DNA of 50,175 nucleotides from a virus, in the IMG/VR virus record IMGVR_UViG_3300032753_000045, positions 1 through 50,175 of that record. One strand, given 5' to 3'. The position numbers and the translations under genes are program-made. This document shows positions 33,485 to 42,676 of the stretch, one piece after another (positions within the stretch are counted from its first letter, which is position 1; the number at the start of each line of letters is the position of its first letter). The notes under the pieces are model-generated. The model did not search any database. It saw only the letters and a list, made by a program, of their open reading frames with translations, and was not told the DNA's origin.

Positions 33485-33508
33485 AAAAAACCACCCCGAA
33501 GGGTGGTT
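33485..33508 (-). terminator. Strong terminator with UUCG loop after the capsid gene
   Basis: Leftward: AACCACCC, tetraloop TTCG, GGGTGGTT, then TTTTTTG (to 33485). The stem is a perfect 8 bp with the very stable UUCG loop. It would boost capsid mRNA relative to downstream genes, which still need readthrough or another promoter. Confidence 0.85.
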
Positions 33509-33526
33509 AAATCCTCACGCAGGATT

Positions 33527-34552
33527 TTAATAGGCAGCCGAAATAATCGTCATACCTTCTGGACGGATACCCCAACCAGAGGTGCTACGCATTGTGTAGA
33601 GGGTAGTAATACCACCGTCTGGCAATGGAGTAGGAATCTCTGTAGGTGCAGCCACGTCGCAGAGCATCAAAGATGTTGCAGTTGTATTTGGTGTCAATTC
33701 AGCAAATACGTTGGTGTTGATGCGAGAGTTTGCTTTAGGGATCTTGAGTTCTGGAGCAATTAAGATGATTGCGTCAGTACCGCCGTAACCTTGACCGATG
33801 AGAGTGTCATCAGCAGCAAAGCTTACATCGTCACCACCTGCCCACTGAGCTACGGTTTCAACCAAGCCAGCAGCAGTTTCAACACCAGCGCCGATACGTT
33901 GGAACTGTGTCAAGGACACGATACCGCCGTAGCTGATCTGTTGAATGAAACGCTGTGGAGCAAGGAATACCAAGCGCAAAGGTTGACCAATTTGCAATGT
34001 AGTAGTTTTTAAGTTACCGATTGCATTTAGCAAGAACTGAGCTAATTGACCAGAATCCCATGTGCTGTAGCCTACGTTACCGTTGCTGTCTGCACCTAAG
34101 TTGATGCGAGTAGCGCCAGAAGTATTGAGCAAGCCTTCGCCGTTGGCTGGGTTGTAGCCATAGAGAAGAGCATTACGCAACTGCTGAGCGATACCTTGAC
34201 GAGCAGCAAGACGAAGAGCCTCTGGGAGTGCATAGCCCCAAGCACCAGTAGCAGCTTCATCGAAGTTGTCGTACTGAGCGCGGGTTTGCAGACGATAAGT
34301 AGCAGTACTAATCATCGAAGGGATAACAGATGCGCTTGGCAACTGGTTAGCAGTCGATTGGTTAGCAGATACTTGAGTCGTCAACTGAACCTTTTTAGCG
34401 TAAACATAAAGGTCAGCCTCGCCTAAGCGTGGCATTGGGTTCTCTGTTGCCAGAGTTGTAAACGCACCAGAAGCTAAGCTGTACTGCATAATCAGCTCAG
34501 GCATCATGAAGTGTGGATTTACTGTTACATATGAAGGTGCAAAACCTGACAT
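33527..34552 (-). CDS. Major capsid protein, DUF2184 type (341 aa)
   Basis: HK97-fold capsid of the DUF2184 family: MSGFAPSYVTVNPHFMMPELI at the start, LQTRAQYDNFDEAATGAWGYALPEALRLAARQG in the middle, and LDEF-like interior replaced by YGGTDAIILIAPELKIPKANS. Followed by a very strong terminator, as often seen after capsid genes. Upstream lie a structural protein and the acidic scaffold-like protein, in the normal order. Confidence 0.85.
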   Translation of the reverse strand: MSGFAPSYVTVNPHFMMPELIMQYSLASGAFTTLATENPMPRLGEADLYVYAKKVQLTTQVSANQSTANQLPSASVIPSMISTATYRLQTRAQYDNFDEAATGAWGYALPEALRLAARQGIAQQLRNALLYGYNPANGEGLLNTSGATRINLGADSNGNVGYSTWDSGQLAQFLLNAIGNLKTTTLQIGQPLRLVFLAPQRFIQQISYGGIVSLTQFQRIGAGVETAAGLVETVAQWAGGDDVSFAADDTLIGQGYGGTDAIILIAPELKIPKANSRINTNVFAELTPNTTATSLMLCDVAAPTEIPTPLPDGGITTLYTMRSTSGWGIRPEGMTIISAAY

Positions 34553-34566
34553 GATCTATTCCTTTC

Positions 34567-35226
34567 TTAGATTAGAACAACTGCTACAGGAGCAGCAGAT
34601 GAGCCACCAACGATGGTGTTAGACCAGTTAGCATTGCCAGTACCAGAATTGTAGTTAACAATTTTGTTACCAGAAGTGCTAATACGCAAGATTTTGCAAG
34701 GTACTGCAAAGTTGCTCGTTGCTGTTGTTGTTAAACGGAGGTTTGTTGTATCCCAATACACAGTTTCAGTGATAGAGCTACCAGCCAAAGCTACGATAGA
34801 AGCATCGCAAGGCAATGGAATACGAGCGCCTGAACCGAAACGGTAGAAGTTTACAGACATGCCGGGTGAATACAATGGTGCTGTGCTTTGTGGGGTTGTG
34901 ATACCTTGGAAAGCTTGGTTAAACACGGAAATACCAGTAGGAGCAGCTACAGTAGATGCTTGGATAATGGTAGAACCTAATGTGTCAGTACCGGGTTGTG
35001 TATCGCCAGAATAAACACCAGATTGTGCAGTTGGGATCAATTCAGCAATTGGAACTCCGCCCCATAAAGGAGAAGTAGCAGATGTTGAAAGAACGCCGCC
35101 AGCTAACCAGAATTTAACTGCTGGATCGTCGAGTGCATCACCTTGTGTAAAACCAGCGGAGTTGACATTAAATAAGCCAGCAGCGTTGGTTGTTACCATT
35201 GGTTGTAGAGAAATTTGTGCGGTCAT
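34567..35226 (-). CDS. Capsid-associated structural protein (219 aa)
   Basis: Between scaffold-like and capsid genes, in the position of decoration or minor capsid proteins in Bcep781-like phages. Beta-rich, with IVALAGSSITETVYWDTTNLRLTTTATSNFAVPCKIL near the C-terminus. No catalytic motif. Probably a capsid decoration protein. Confidence 0.65.
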   Translation of the reverse strand: MTAQISLQPMVTTNAAGLFNVNSAGFTQGDALDDPAVKFWLAGGVLSTSATSPLWGGVPIAELIPTAQSGVYSGDTQPGTDTLGSTIIQASTVAAPTGISVFNQAFQGITTPQSTAPLYSPGMSVNFYRFGSGARIPLPCDASIVALAGSSITETVYWDTTNLRLTTTATSNFAVPCKILRISTSGNKIVNYNSGTGNANWSNTIVGGSSAAPVAVVLI

Positions 35227-35236
35227 GGCTTATTCC

Positions 35237-36076
35237 TTATCGCTTAACATTTTCAGTATTAAACTTCACGACCCGATGAGTTGGGAGCTTGAAGTCACCT
35301 AACCATGCTTCCATATCACCACGGTATTCAGTGATGGTACGACCAGCTTGGTCTTTCTTGTGCAACGCGATCAATTGACCTTTTGCGATTGCGCCAGTTC
35401 CACGGGAAGCAGCAAGAGCGTCAGCATAAACACGTTTTTCAACGATTTGCAACATTGCTTCGTCAGCAATCTTGTTGATGTTTACGTTTTTCATTTCGTC
35501 GCTATGAGCTTGCAAACCACGGAGCATACGTTTGCGATAAGCCATTAAGCTTTCGCCTTGTAATGGACGTGATGCAGATTTACCAAAAGCTGAGTAAACA
35601 GAATCAGCTTTAGCTTGACAATCAGCGTATGCGGCTTCTTCGTCATCTTTCTTAGCTGCTTCTTCGTCGTCATCTTTACGGTCATCTTCTTCGTCGTCGT
35701 CTTTTTTGAACTCCATATGACCCGGATGTTCAATTTCGCCTTCGTCATCTGGCTTGATCTCGCCAGCTTTGCCGTGCTCTTTAGGATCAGATCCCTCTGC
35801 GTCCTTCTTAGCCTTACGCATCATGAATTTCTTAGCTTTAGCTTCAGACTCATCGTCATCTTTCTTAGCTTCTTCTTCTTCATCATCGTCACATGCTTCC
35901 ATGTCGTCATCTTTTTTCGCTTTAGCTTTTTTATCAGCCGCAGTTACTAGGGGTGGCGCAGGAAGGTTTTTTTCCATTTCATCTAAACGGGACATTGTTT
36001 TTCCCAATAAAGACATAATGGCATCTAATTTATCGCCTTGGGCATCTGCCTTTGGCTCAATCTTATTTTCAGTCAT
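35237..36076 (-). CDS. Highly acidic scaffold-like head protein (279 aa)
   Basis: The frame runs to a start at 36091, but GAGGTG lies at correct spacing for the ATG at 36076, so that start is used; it overlaps the protease gene end by 8 nt. Residues about 45-150 are low-complexity runs of K, D and E (KKDDDEE-like), preceded by a short coiled coil and followed by a helical domain (YRKRMLRGLQAHSDEMKNVNINKI). This composition and the place beside protease and capsid suggest a scaffold removed during maturation. Confidence 0.65.
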   Translation of the reverse strand: MTENKIEPKADAQGDKLDAIMSLLGKTMSRLDEMEKNLPAPPLVTAADKKAKAKKDDDMEACDDDEEEEAKKDDDESEAKAKKFMMRKAKKDAEGSDPKEHGKAGEIKPDDEGEIEHPGHMEFKKDDDEEDDRKDDDEEAAKKDDEEAAYADCQAKADSVYSAFGKSASRPLQGESLMAYRKRMLRGLQAHSDEMKNVNINKIADEAMLQIVEKRVYADALAASRGTGAIAKGQLIALHKKDQAGRTITEYRGDMEAWLGDFKLPTHRVVKFNTENVKR

Positions 36077-37886
36077 TTTCAGACACCTCATTGTTAGTTA
36101 ATAAAACTCCAGCGGCGTCGCCGCCTTTGTCCCATACTCCCTTTGAACCCCTAGCTTTCGTAACGATTGCTATGTGATCCAGCAGGAATGGCACACCCTC
36201 AATCAAGAGTGGCTCGCCATTCTCGGTTGTAAGTGTAATGTTACCAGCAGTTTGGTCAAAAACAACTGCTGGGGAAGTCGATACTTCGCCTTCCAAAATT
36301 TCGGAAATCGCATCTTGGTCATAGATCTTTGCAATACCCCAGACTTCATCGCCTTTAATGTAAGGTAGCAAAACAGAACCAACTGCACGATTTTTAAACT
36401 CTTCGGTTGTTAATACTTGAGTTTCAGGATGATCCATGATTACCATCAAGCCGTTACAACGCTGTAAAAACTCATCGTTTAAATACAAAGATGGATCACG
36501 CCAAACATGTTCGCCAATGCTTGAACGGAACGCTAAACCAGTACCTGTGATGCGAATTGCTAGCAAAGCAATGTTGGCGTACATCTGTGGGCTAGCTAAT
36601 AAACCTTCAGCGATTAATTTGGCTACATCAGTTTCAGTCTTAGCCATAGCAATTTTGAACGCATTTTCTAAGCCCGGATGTAGTGGCATTGGCGGCACTG
36701 TTGGGCTACACCAATCAGAACCAGAAGATTCGTAATTTAGTTTTACTTCTTCTTTCGAGAAATTGTGAGCAACGTAATAGCAGAATTGTCCGTCATCATA
36801 AAGAACTTCTAGCTTGCCTTTGTAGTCAATGCCAGTTTCTTCTAAACATTCACGGCGAGCGCATTCTTCAATGGTTTCATTACCTTTTTGGTGTCCGCCG
36901 GGAATACACCAAGTTCCGGGATAATCACCTCCGCCCATACCTCTACGAATCATTAAAACTTCTTCGTTCGGGGTAATAAACATAATGCCAGCAGCTCTAC
37001 CTTGAGCGCCGCCCATGTTATCTTCAGGTTTTACTTCTTTTGGTGGCTCTGGAACTAATTTAGCATTTTGTTCAATTGCTTCGTTTTCGGCATCTGGTAC
37101 GCAATTTGGTACGCTTTTCCCGTCTTTTTCTTTCATGCCATATTGAGTGTAACCTTCCCAACATGGGTCACTATCAGGGATAGCTTGAGCGTACTCAATC
37201 AAAGCGTCGCACATTTCTTCTAAATGGCTTTGTGCCTCATCAGCATCGCATTTCCACTTTTTTAAAGATTTATTAATCCGTGAATTAGGATCGTGTGCGG
37301 TCTTTTCGGACGTTAATTTGGCTTTCATGCCTTTCATGCGAGCGCAGAAAGACTCTTTACGAGAACCACCTTCAGGTTGCGGGGCTTTTAAATGGGCGCC
37401 ATGTTCCTTGTTATAGGACTCACGACCTTTTTCATTTAAACCGCCATTTTTGTTTTTACCCTCTTTAGTTTGCCAAGCCTCAGAATCTTCAACACCAAAG
37501 CGAGGTACTACTTCTTCGTCGCAATCGTCATCTTTTTTCATGTCTTTAACATGTTGAGCGACTTGATACAGCTTTTCGCCAATGTCTTTGATCTGTAATT
37601 TGCGTAATTCGTGGCTTAATTCGCCTTTGCGAACCACAATATTGCTGTCAGTTTCAAACTCTGTAGGCGCCAAAAGGACGGGCGCAGATATCAAAGAATC
37701 CTCTTTTAATGCTTTTACTTTCATTTCTTTTAATAGAAGTTCATTGAGCCATTCGAGGTTTTCTTCCTCGCTGTCATCTTTGTGTTTTACGAATTTTTCA
37801 CCTACTGATTTTGGAATACCAATATTAGACTTGCCCGCAGCAGCGGCGTACATTGCTTTTCGTTGGTTTTCCGACTGAAATGGCAT
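36069..37886 (-). CDS. Multidomain DUF2213 maturation protease with embedded Nudix hydrolase domain (605 aa)
   Basis: Order: MPFQSENQRKAMYAAAAGKSN (small N-terminal module); a charged linker; GLNEKGRESYNKEHGAHLKAP (about 148-170) of the DUF6321-like kind; WEGYTQYGMKEKDGKSVPNC (243-262); then a complete Nudix box at 330-352 (GX5EX7REXXEEXG, seen as GGHQKGNE...RRECLEETG); finally a DUF2213-like part (about 440-585) with MDHPET, STSPAV and LLDHIAIV. The last part is the prohead protease. The Nudix part would hydrolyse nucleoside diphosphate derivatives. The combination in one head-gene product is striking. Confidence 0.8.
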   Translation of the reverse strand: MPFQSENQRKAMYAAAAGKSNIGIPKSVGEKFVKHKDDSEEENLEWLNELLLKEMKVKALKEDSLISAPVLLAPTEFETDSNIVVRKGELSHELRKLQIKDIGEKLYQVAQHVKDMKKDDDCDEEVVPRFGVEDSEAWQTKEGKNKNGGLNEKGRESYNKEHGAHLKAPQPEGGSRKESFCARMKGMKAKLTSEKTAHDPNSRINKSLKKWKCDADEAQSHLEEMCDALIEYAQAIPDSDPCWEGYTQYGMKEKDGKSVPNCVPDAENEAIEQNAKLVPEPPKEVKPEDNMGGAQGRAAGIMFITPNEEVLMIRRGMGGGDYPGTWCIPGGHQKGNETIEECARRECLEETGIDYKGKLEVLYDDGQFCYYVAHNFSKEEVKLNYESSGSDWCSPTVPPMPLHPGLENAFKIAMAKTETDVAKLIAEGLLASPQMYANIALLAIRITGTGLAFRSSIGEHVWRDPSLYLNDEFLQRCNGLMVIMDHPETQVLTTEEFKNRAVGSVLLPYIKGDEVWGIAKIYDQDAISEILEGEVSTSPAVVFDQTAGNITLTTENGEPLLIEGVPFLLDHIAIVTKARGSKGVWDKGGDAAGVLLTNNEVSEND

Positions 37887-37897
37887 AGGTTAAAACC

Positions 37898-38698
37898 CTA
37901 ATAAATTTTCTTGGATTGTAACGCTTCTTTACCTTTTTGGGTAATCATTTCGTCGGGCAGTTGACTCACCCGGTATAAATACTTATACCTACACCGACAA
38001 TATACCTCTTCGCCGGGAGCGACTACATCCGTAGTATAGCCATTTTTTGGTTTGACGTAACCATTTTTTTGCGCCCAGCTATTGCGTATCAAAAATATTT
38101 TGTCATCCAATTCACGGTGATCTTCGCGATAATCGTAGTTCGCTTGACGCCAATTGCTATGCCATTGTGCAGCAATCGCGCCCGCATCGAGCGCTACGAT
38201 TTCATTGATATTGGCTACTAGTTTGTGCGTTTGGTCAATAATGACGCGGCGCTCTTTAAACGGCAGCATGCCGAGCTCTTTTTTAATGTGTTTTTTCTCT
38301 TCTTGACGATTGATCGTCTTACTTCCGCCGGGCGGAATCGATGTAGCCCATCCGGAAAAGCGACGCAGCGTGTTGCTAATCGATTCTTCACGGTTATATT
38401 TGATTAAGTTGGCACTCGCAACGATGCGGCGATCCAATTCAGCGCGCAATCTAGGGGTCAGTTTATCCACAGTAAAGCGGCTAACATCCTTGTTTACAAG
38501 CCCACCTTTGGTCACTAAGCGGTCAAAAGCACCTTTTAAAGAGCGCTCTAATTCTTTTTGCAGCTTTTCAGGCGTAATTAATGATTTTACAGCCGCAGTT
38601 TTAAGCTCTTCCATCCAATATTTAAGTCTAGCTTCGTTCTCAAAGCCATATGTGATGTAGTAATTGACCGCTTGCGTAAGGACTTCGTAGAAAGTCAT
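37898..38698 (-). CDS. Head morphogenesis protein, MuF/SPP1 gp7-like (266 aa)
   Basis: Follows the portal gene as in most phages. N-terminal helical domain, then ending with NYDYREDHRELDDKIF, APGEEVYCRCRYKYLY, which are the conserved parts of the MuF-like minor head domain (DHR..LD, CRC). Helps start capsid assembly at the portal and may be injected. Confidence 0.82.
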   Translation of the reverse strand: MTFYEVLTQAVNYYITYGFENEARLKYWMEELKTAAVKSLITPEKLQKELERSLKGAFDRLVTKGGLVNKDVSRFTVDKLTPRLRAELDRRIVASANLIKYNREESISNTLRRFSGWATSIPPGGSKTINRQEEKKHIKKELGMLPFKERRVIIDQTHKLVANINEIVALDAGAIAAQWHSNWRQANYDYREDHRELDDKIFLIRNSWAQKNGYVKPKNGYTTDVVAPGEEVYCRCRYKYLYRVSQLPDEMITQKGKEALQSKKIY

Positions 38699-38708
38699 TG
38701 CTTTGTCT

Positions 38709-40115
38709 TTAAGCTAATTTAGGTAAATTAGTCTGTTCTGGGATTGGAATTTCGTATTCCGCAATATCATCCATATCCAATTGCATATTCGATTTAAACA
38801 TTTCTGGCATTTCAGACAGATTGTCTTGCGCCCATTGAATTAAGTTAGCTCTGTTTTGTGGGTCAATTACAGGTAAAAGAGTACGAAGTACTTCAGTCAT
38901 ACCTTTAAGCTTAACTTCGTCTGTTTTAACTAATTCGCTTGGAGTTTCCTCGATCATAGAGTCCCAACTTGGAGTAAACGCATCTTTCCATTCGTAGAAC
39001 GCTTGTTCATACGTTTTTCCTGCGTACATTTCGGGATATTTATTTTGAATTGCTTCAAAAAATTGTTTGTTCCATGCGCGGTGCATTACGATTTTGTCAA
39101 AAAATTCAAACAAAGTTCGCATATCGTTGCGTAACCCTGTGACATACTGAGCAATTGCAATTGCGTCTTGACTGCCTTCTGCAAAGCTGTTGGCTAGAGC
39201 TTCATCTTTTAAGAGAATGGCTGGCACGTCGGTTGCGGCTGCAATGTTGGCGATAATGTTATCACGCGCAGTAGTCATCGCGGTGTCGGTATTGTTCAAG
39301 TCGATAGACTCAATGTCCTCATCAATATCAATTGATAAGACGTTACCGGTGGTACCTTGTTGCAAGTAGCTACGCTTAATACCAGCGGCTGTTTGCATCA
39401 AACGATTTACGATAGAGCCTGATTGTTTTTGCTTAATAACCAGCAGACCCGCCTTGAAAGTGACCAAATCGTCAGTAACCATAGACTGAACGAATGATTT
39501 CAAAGGATACAGGGCGCGCTGAAATACTGAACGACCTGTAAAACCAAAACCGGATGGCTGGAAGCTTAAATAAATCGGCGTATTGTTAAACACGATACAG
39601 CTACGACTTGGATGATAAGGTTGACCCGCAGCCGTAATGTACGATAACGGCTTTTGAAAGTCTGGCGCGTTGGGGTTTTGGTTGGTGACGGTTGAGCCAG
39701 CAAGGTTTAACGGGTCAAGTTTATTAAAGTACAAATTCAAATCGGGCAACTTCCAAGGATCAATCTCTTGGTCAGTTGGAATACCTTCGGCGCCATAAAC
39801 AATTGCGGCTACACCATATACACGTTTAAGAAAGGTTACGTCACGGATAAGATTAGTCGCATCTAAATTATTCCACTCTTCATGAAACGCTTTAATTAAC
39901 ATTTCTTTTGGGTGTACATCCATCGCAATTAAACGTGGTTTTGATAAAGCTAATACGATGGGTTTTTCAATAATCTTAGCAGCTAGCGGGTGGTACTCAA
40001 AAATGGCTTTACAAGTCTGATAACCTGCGGGACTGCCCGGTTCAATAGAATCCGTCTGAAGAAACTCCATCAAGGGAGAAGGTAGGGATGTATTGGAGAT
40101 GCTTATATCAGACAT
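38709..40115 (-). CDS. Portal protein, DUF1073/anti-CBASS-like portal family (468 aa)
   Basis: Between terminase and MuF-like genes and of normal portal size. Features fit the DUF1073 family: YHPLAAKIIEKPI at the N-terminus, FLKRVYGVAAIVYGAEG, RSCIVFNNTPIYLSF, and LLKDEALANSFAEGSQDAIA, then a C-terminal helical tail. Forms the dodecameric DNA gate at one capsid vertex. Confidence 0.82.
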   Translation of the reverse strand: MSDISISNTSLPSPLMEFLQTDSIEPGSPAGYQTCKAIFEYHPLAAKIIEKPIVLALSKPRLIAMDVHPKEMLIKAFHEEWNNLDATNLIRDVTFLKRVYGVAAIVYGAEGIPTDQEIDPWKLPDLNLYFNKLDPLNLAGSTVTNQNPNAPDFQKPLSYITAAGQPYHPSRSCIVFNNTPIYLSFQPSGFGFTGRSVFQRALYPLKSFVQSMVTDDLVTFKAGLLVIKQKQSGSIVNRLMQTAAGIKRSYLQQGTTGNVLSIDIDEDIESIDLNNTDTAMTTARDNIIANIAAATDVPAILLKDEALANSFAEGSQDAIAIAQYVTGLRNDMRTLFEFFDKIVMHRAWNKQFFEAIQNKYPEMYAGKTYEQAFYEWKDAFTPSWDSMIEETPSELVKTDEVKLKGMTEVLRTLLPVIDPQNRANLIQWAQDNLSEMPEMFKSNMQLDMDDIAEYEIPIPEQTNLPKLA

Positions 40116-40150
40116 AGATTATTCCCAAAAATATATTGCCCATCATACCA

Positions 40151-41437
40151 CTAGAATCCGAGTTTGTTACCTAATCCGAGCGCAATTCCATAGACGGTTG
40201 CGTCTAACAGATCGTCACTTCTCTTGTGGGCGTCTGGATCCCCTAGTCTAAAGGAAGCCAATTGTGTCAGCAAGTGATTTCGCGTAGCGCCTTTAAACGC
40301 CACTGTTTTGTTGTACGCATACTCGCTAATCTTGAGCTTTTCTTGATGGTAGTAACCTGACACACTGACGGCGCGTTCATCTTTGCCTGCTTGCACCAAC
40401 TTACTGTCGATCGGGCGCATCGCCCAACCGCGGTTGGCAGCTTGTTGCAGAAGGATCGAACCTGTCGCGGTGTCCTCGGCAAACACGCCCGCGCTACCAT
40501 ACCTTGCCCCACAGCCCCTAGCTAACTCTTCTAGCCTTGAGAACACACTGGGAATCCAATGCTCGAGCAGTCCGCCATCAATCTGAACGACATCCCAGTC
40601 TAAGATGGTCAGCGGTACGCCAAACTCGTTGAGCGCAAAGAACACCACAGCCGTTCCGTCATGCTGCTTACCACCTTTGACCGCAGTATCGAGTACGGCG
40701 TACACCGCGTCGCAGTTGGTTGGGTATTGTACGGGTAAACCCTCAACCAATAGCTTGTCGGCTCCGAACAGCGCAATGTTCGACCAGTCGACGAATTCCG
40801 CCAAGAACTCTTGTTGGAACACCATCGGGTGGTTGCGCTCGCGTTCGCGCTCCAATTCATCAAGCGGAACATAAGGGTTTGTACTAGTAGGCGCATGGAA
40901 AGAGCTAAACCCTAAGTCGGGTTCTTGACAAGCTGCATAAAAGAAGTTGTCTGGATCTAGCCCGTTCGGAGTAGAGAATACCCACGATACTCCGCGAGTG
41001 GTCAACATGGTTGGCTTGATCGACTTGAACCAAATCTCATCTTTCATCTGCGGTGACTTGGTAAACCCGGCTTCGTCAATCAGCACCAAGTTGTACTCGC
41101 GCCCGCGACCTGCTAGCTCATTGTCGTTCAGTGTCCAGAAGTCAATCTTGCCGCCAGTGAGTAACTTGATGGTACCGTCGTTGCGGTTGGCACTTTTAAT
41201 GATGGGGTCTAACATGTCGCGCAGGTGATCCCACGGCTCGGCAAGTTGTTTGTGTTCGGGCGCGAAGATGCCAACGGATTGCCCATTGCCCGCGCCCCTA
41301 GCTGCAAGCCATTCCAGAAAGCGTGTTTTTCCCCAGCGTCGTCCACAACGCACTGCGTTTAAGCGTTGTTGCTGTAAAAACAGGGCGTGTTGCCCTGAAT
41401 GTAATACTGGAAGTTTGACCCTACGGGTATCAGCCAT
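40151..41437 (-). CDS. Terminase large subunit (428 aa)
   Basis: DNA-packaging ATPase and nuclease. Walker A CGRRWGKT (31-38), Walker B LVLIDEAG (117-124), and a RNase H-like nuclease domain starting at about residue 240 (YAVLDTAVKGGKQHDGTA). Overlaps the small subunit's stop by one base. Circular permutation of the genome suggests headful packaging. Confidence 0.93.
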   Translation of the reverse strand: MADTRRVKLPVLHSGQHALFLQQQRLNAVRCGRRWGKTRFLEWLAARGAGNGQSVGIFAPEHKQLAEPWDHLRDMLDPIIKSANRNDGTIKLLTGGKIDFWTLNDNELAGRGREYNLVLIDEAGFTKSPQMKDEIWFKSIKPTMLTTRGVSWVFSTPNGLDPDNFFYAACQEPDLGFSSFHAPTSTNPYVPLDELERERERNHPMVFQQEFLAEFVDWSNIALFGADKLLVEGLPVQYPTNCDAVYAVLDTAVKGGKQHDGTAVVFFALNEFGVPLTILDWDVVQIDGGLLEHWIPSVFSRLEELARGCGARYGSAGVFAEDTATGSILLQQAANRGWAMRPIDSKLVQAGKDERAVSVSGYYHQEKLKISEYAYNKTVAFKGATRNHLLTQLASFRLGDPDAHKRSDDLLDATVYGIALGLGNKLGF

Positions 41438-41850
41438 TAGCTAATAGCTTTCTGCTCGGGGGTGGGGTCTGGCAGCGTATTCTCAATGACGATGCGTAAT
41501 TCATTGGAGCTATCAGCTTCTGGCTTGGCAGGTTTCCAGCCATGTAAGTGCGTGAGCACTGTCGTTGCAGCTTTGGTGTCGCCATTGAGAGCGTTTCTCA
41601 TTAAGGAACCGCTTACATCTGCGTGATTTTTAGCGCGACCATAAATAACCGCTTCGGCAGCTTTTGGGTCAAATTGGCAAAGACGATTGAAGTCTACGGG
41701 CAAAAAGCCAGCAGCTATAGCTAGTGCGTCACCGGCAAGACCGCGATAGGCAGCATCATAGATGTTGGCAATCTCTTCTTCGGTAGCTTCGATTTTATCG
41801 GTCTTATGGTCAATTGAATAAAATAGGGGATCTGGTGTAAAACGCTCCAT
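41437..41850 (-). CDS. Probable terminase small subunit (137 aa)
   Basis: First gene of the late operon and immediately before the large terminase. A helix-turn-helix-like middle (IANIYDAAYRGLAGDALAIAAGF) and the acidic C-terminus (SSNELRIVIENTLPDPTPEQ) fit small terminases. AGGAGG lies at 41856-41861, five bases before ATG 41850, behind the promoter at 41880-41907. Call by position and fold impression. Confidence 0.75.
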   Translation of the reverse strand: MERFTPDPLFYSIDHKTDKIEATEEEIANIYDAAYRGLAGDALAIAAGFLPVDFNRLCQFDPKAAEAVIYGRAKNHADVSGSLMRNALNGDTKAATTVLTHLHGWKPAKPEADSSNELRIVIENTLPDPTPEQKAIS

Positions 41851-41879
41851 GATTACCTCCTAAGATTGACGATAGCCCG

Positions 41880-41907
41880 ATATTAGCATAAACCCTTAAA
41901 TATGCAA
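41880..41907 (-). promoter_or_regulatory. Leftward late promoter before terminase
   Basis: Leftward: TTGCAT (41907-41902), a 16-nt spacer containing AAGGGTTTA, and TAATAT (41885-41880). Start expected near 41873, then AGGAGG and ATG 41850. The palindrome at 41913-41926 ends just upstream of the -35 box, so the promoter is probably regulated. Confidence 0.55.
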
Positions 41908-41912
41908 GTTAT

Positions 41913-41926
41913 TAGGGTTTACCCTA
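41913..41926. promoter_or_regulatory. Palindromic operator TAGGGTTTACCCTA
   Basis: A 14-bp near-perfect palindrome (TAGGGT, TT, ACCCTA) immediately upstream of the -35 of the late promoter. Related palindromes occur at 45753-45766 and 46088-46099. Placed about 46 bp before the start site, it could serve an activator or repressor. Confidence 0.5.
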
Positions 41927-42215
41927 TAGTTGTGGGCTATGGGTTAATAGTTAGTGACTACTAACTTAGTTTTAAAAATTACAAAAATTTTTTCGGCTTT
42001 TGCAAAGCACTTTTTTGCGTAGTTACCAGAATAAAAAACCCCGTCATCGTACCCACCTATTTTAATGACCCCCTTTTTCGATTTTATATGGCAAAAAAGC
42101 GGCGGCATATAGAATAAGGCTTAGCGGGCGATATAGCCACGCAAGCCCCTAGCTACAAGCCTCTAGCCCCTAGCTAATAGCTTATTGCGTATAAGGTAGA
42201 TTATGTCAAACAATA

Positions 42216-42232
42216 ATAGGTCAAATTGTCAT
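42216..42232 (-). repeat. 17-mer repeat copy 1 (inverted)
   Basis: Forward strand reads ATAGGTCAAATTGTCAT, the reverse complement of the copies at 42525 and 42731. Exact over 17 bp. Confidence 0.85.
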
Positions 42233-42252
42233 TGTGTAGCTGATAGCTCAAA

Positions 42253-42343
42253 GCTAAAAGCTAGGGGCTAACGGCTTGAAATTTAAAACCGGAGCGGGGC
42301 GCGATCAAAATTGACCTAAATTAAAAAGCCCCTAGCTATTAGC
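42253..42343. repeat. Large inverted repeat in the control region
   Basis: GCTAAAAGCTAGGGGCT (42253-42269) and AGCCCCTAGCTATTAGC (42327-42343) pair over 17 bp with one mismatch, with a 57-bp loop. The arms belong to a word family also seen at 42144-42181, 45428-45445, and in terminase coding sequence near 40511 and 41290. Confidence 0.7.
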
Positions 42344-42524
42344 TATTAGCAAAAACCAATTAGCCCAAAACTGATAGCTCTTAGCTCTTATCCATTCGCA
42401 TATTGGCATGGTCAAAATGGCATAGGTCAAATAGGTTAATTGTCATTTGCAAAAATGTTAGCGCCAAAAAATAAATATAAATATCCTATTTTTTACAACT
42501 CGAATTCTAAAAAGTAAAAAAAAT

Positions 42525-42541
42525 ATGACAATTTGACCTAT
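42525..42541 (+). repeat. 17-mer repeat copy 2
   Basis: ATGACAATTTGACCTAT, exact match to copy 3 and reverse complement of copy 1. Lies about 150 bp upstream of the rightward promoter at 42677. Confidence 0.85.
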
Positions 42542-42676
42542 TTTCAGCTCAAAGCCGCTAGCTATAAGCCCGCCCTGTTAGGTCATCACCCCCAAAACCC
42601 ATGACCGAACCATGACCCAAAAAAATGACAATTCCCCGCCTTGTTGCAAAAAAGCAAAATAATTGTAAAAAAATTG

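Larger units (their letters stand above)
41927..42676. repeat. Non-coding control region with many short repeats
   Basis: No gene is seen in about 750 bp. It carries AGCCCCTAGCTA-type words directly repeated at 42144-42160, 42164-42181 and 42327-42343 and inverted at 42253-42269; exact copies of a 17-mer at 42216-42232 and 42525-42541; split or partial copies of the same motif near 42311-42318, 42422-42446 and 42628-42636; and GGTCAT/CATGACC words near 42591-42620. Likely a combined operator and replication-origin region. Confidence 0.65.

Noticed and set aside
35615-35950. Rightward hydrophobic frame with several membrane-like stretches
   Set aside because: Antisense to the K/D/E-rich codons of the scaffold-like gene, which read as Phe/Leu/Val-rich on the other strand.
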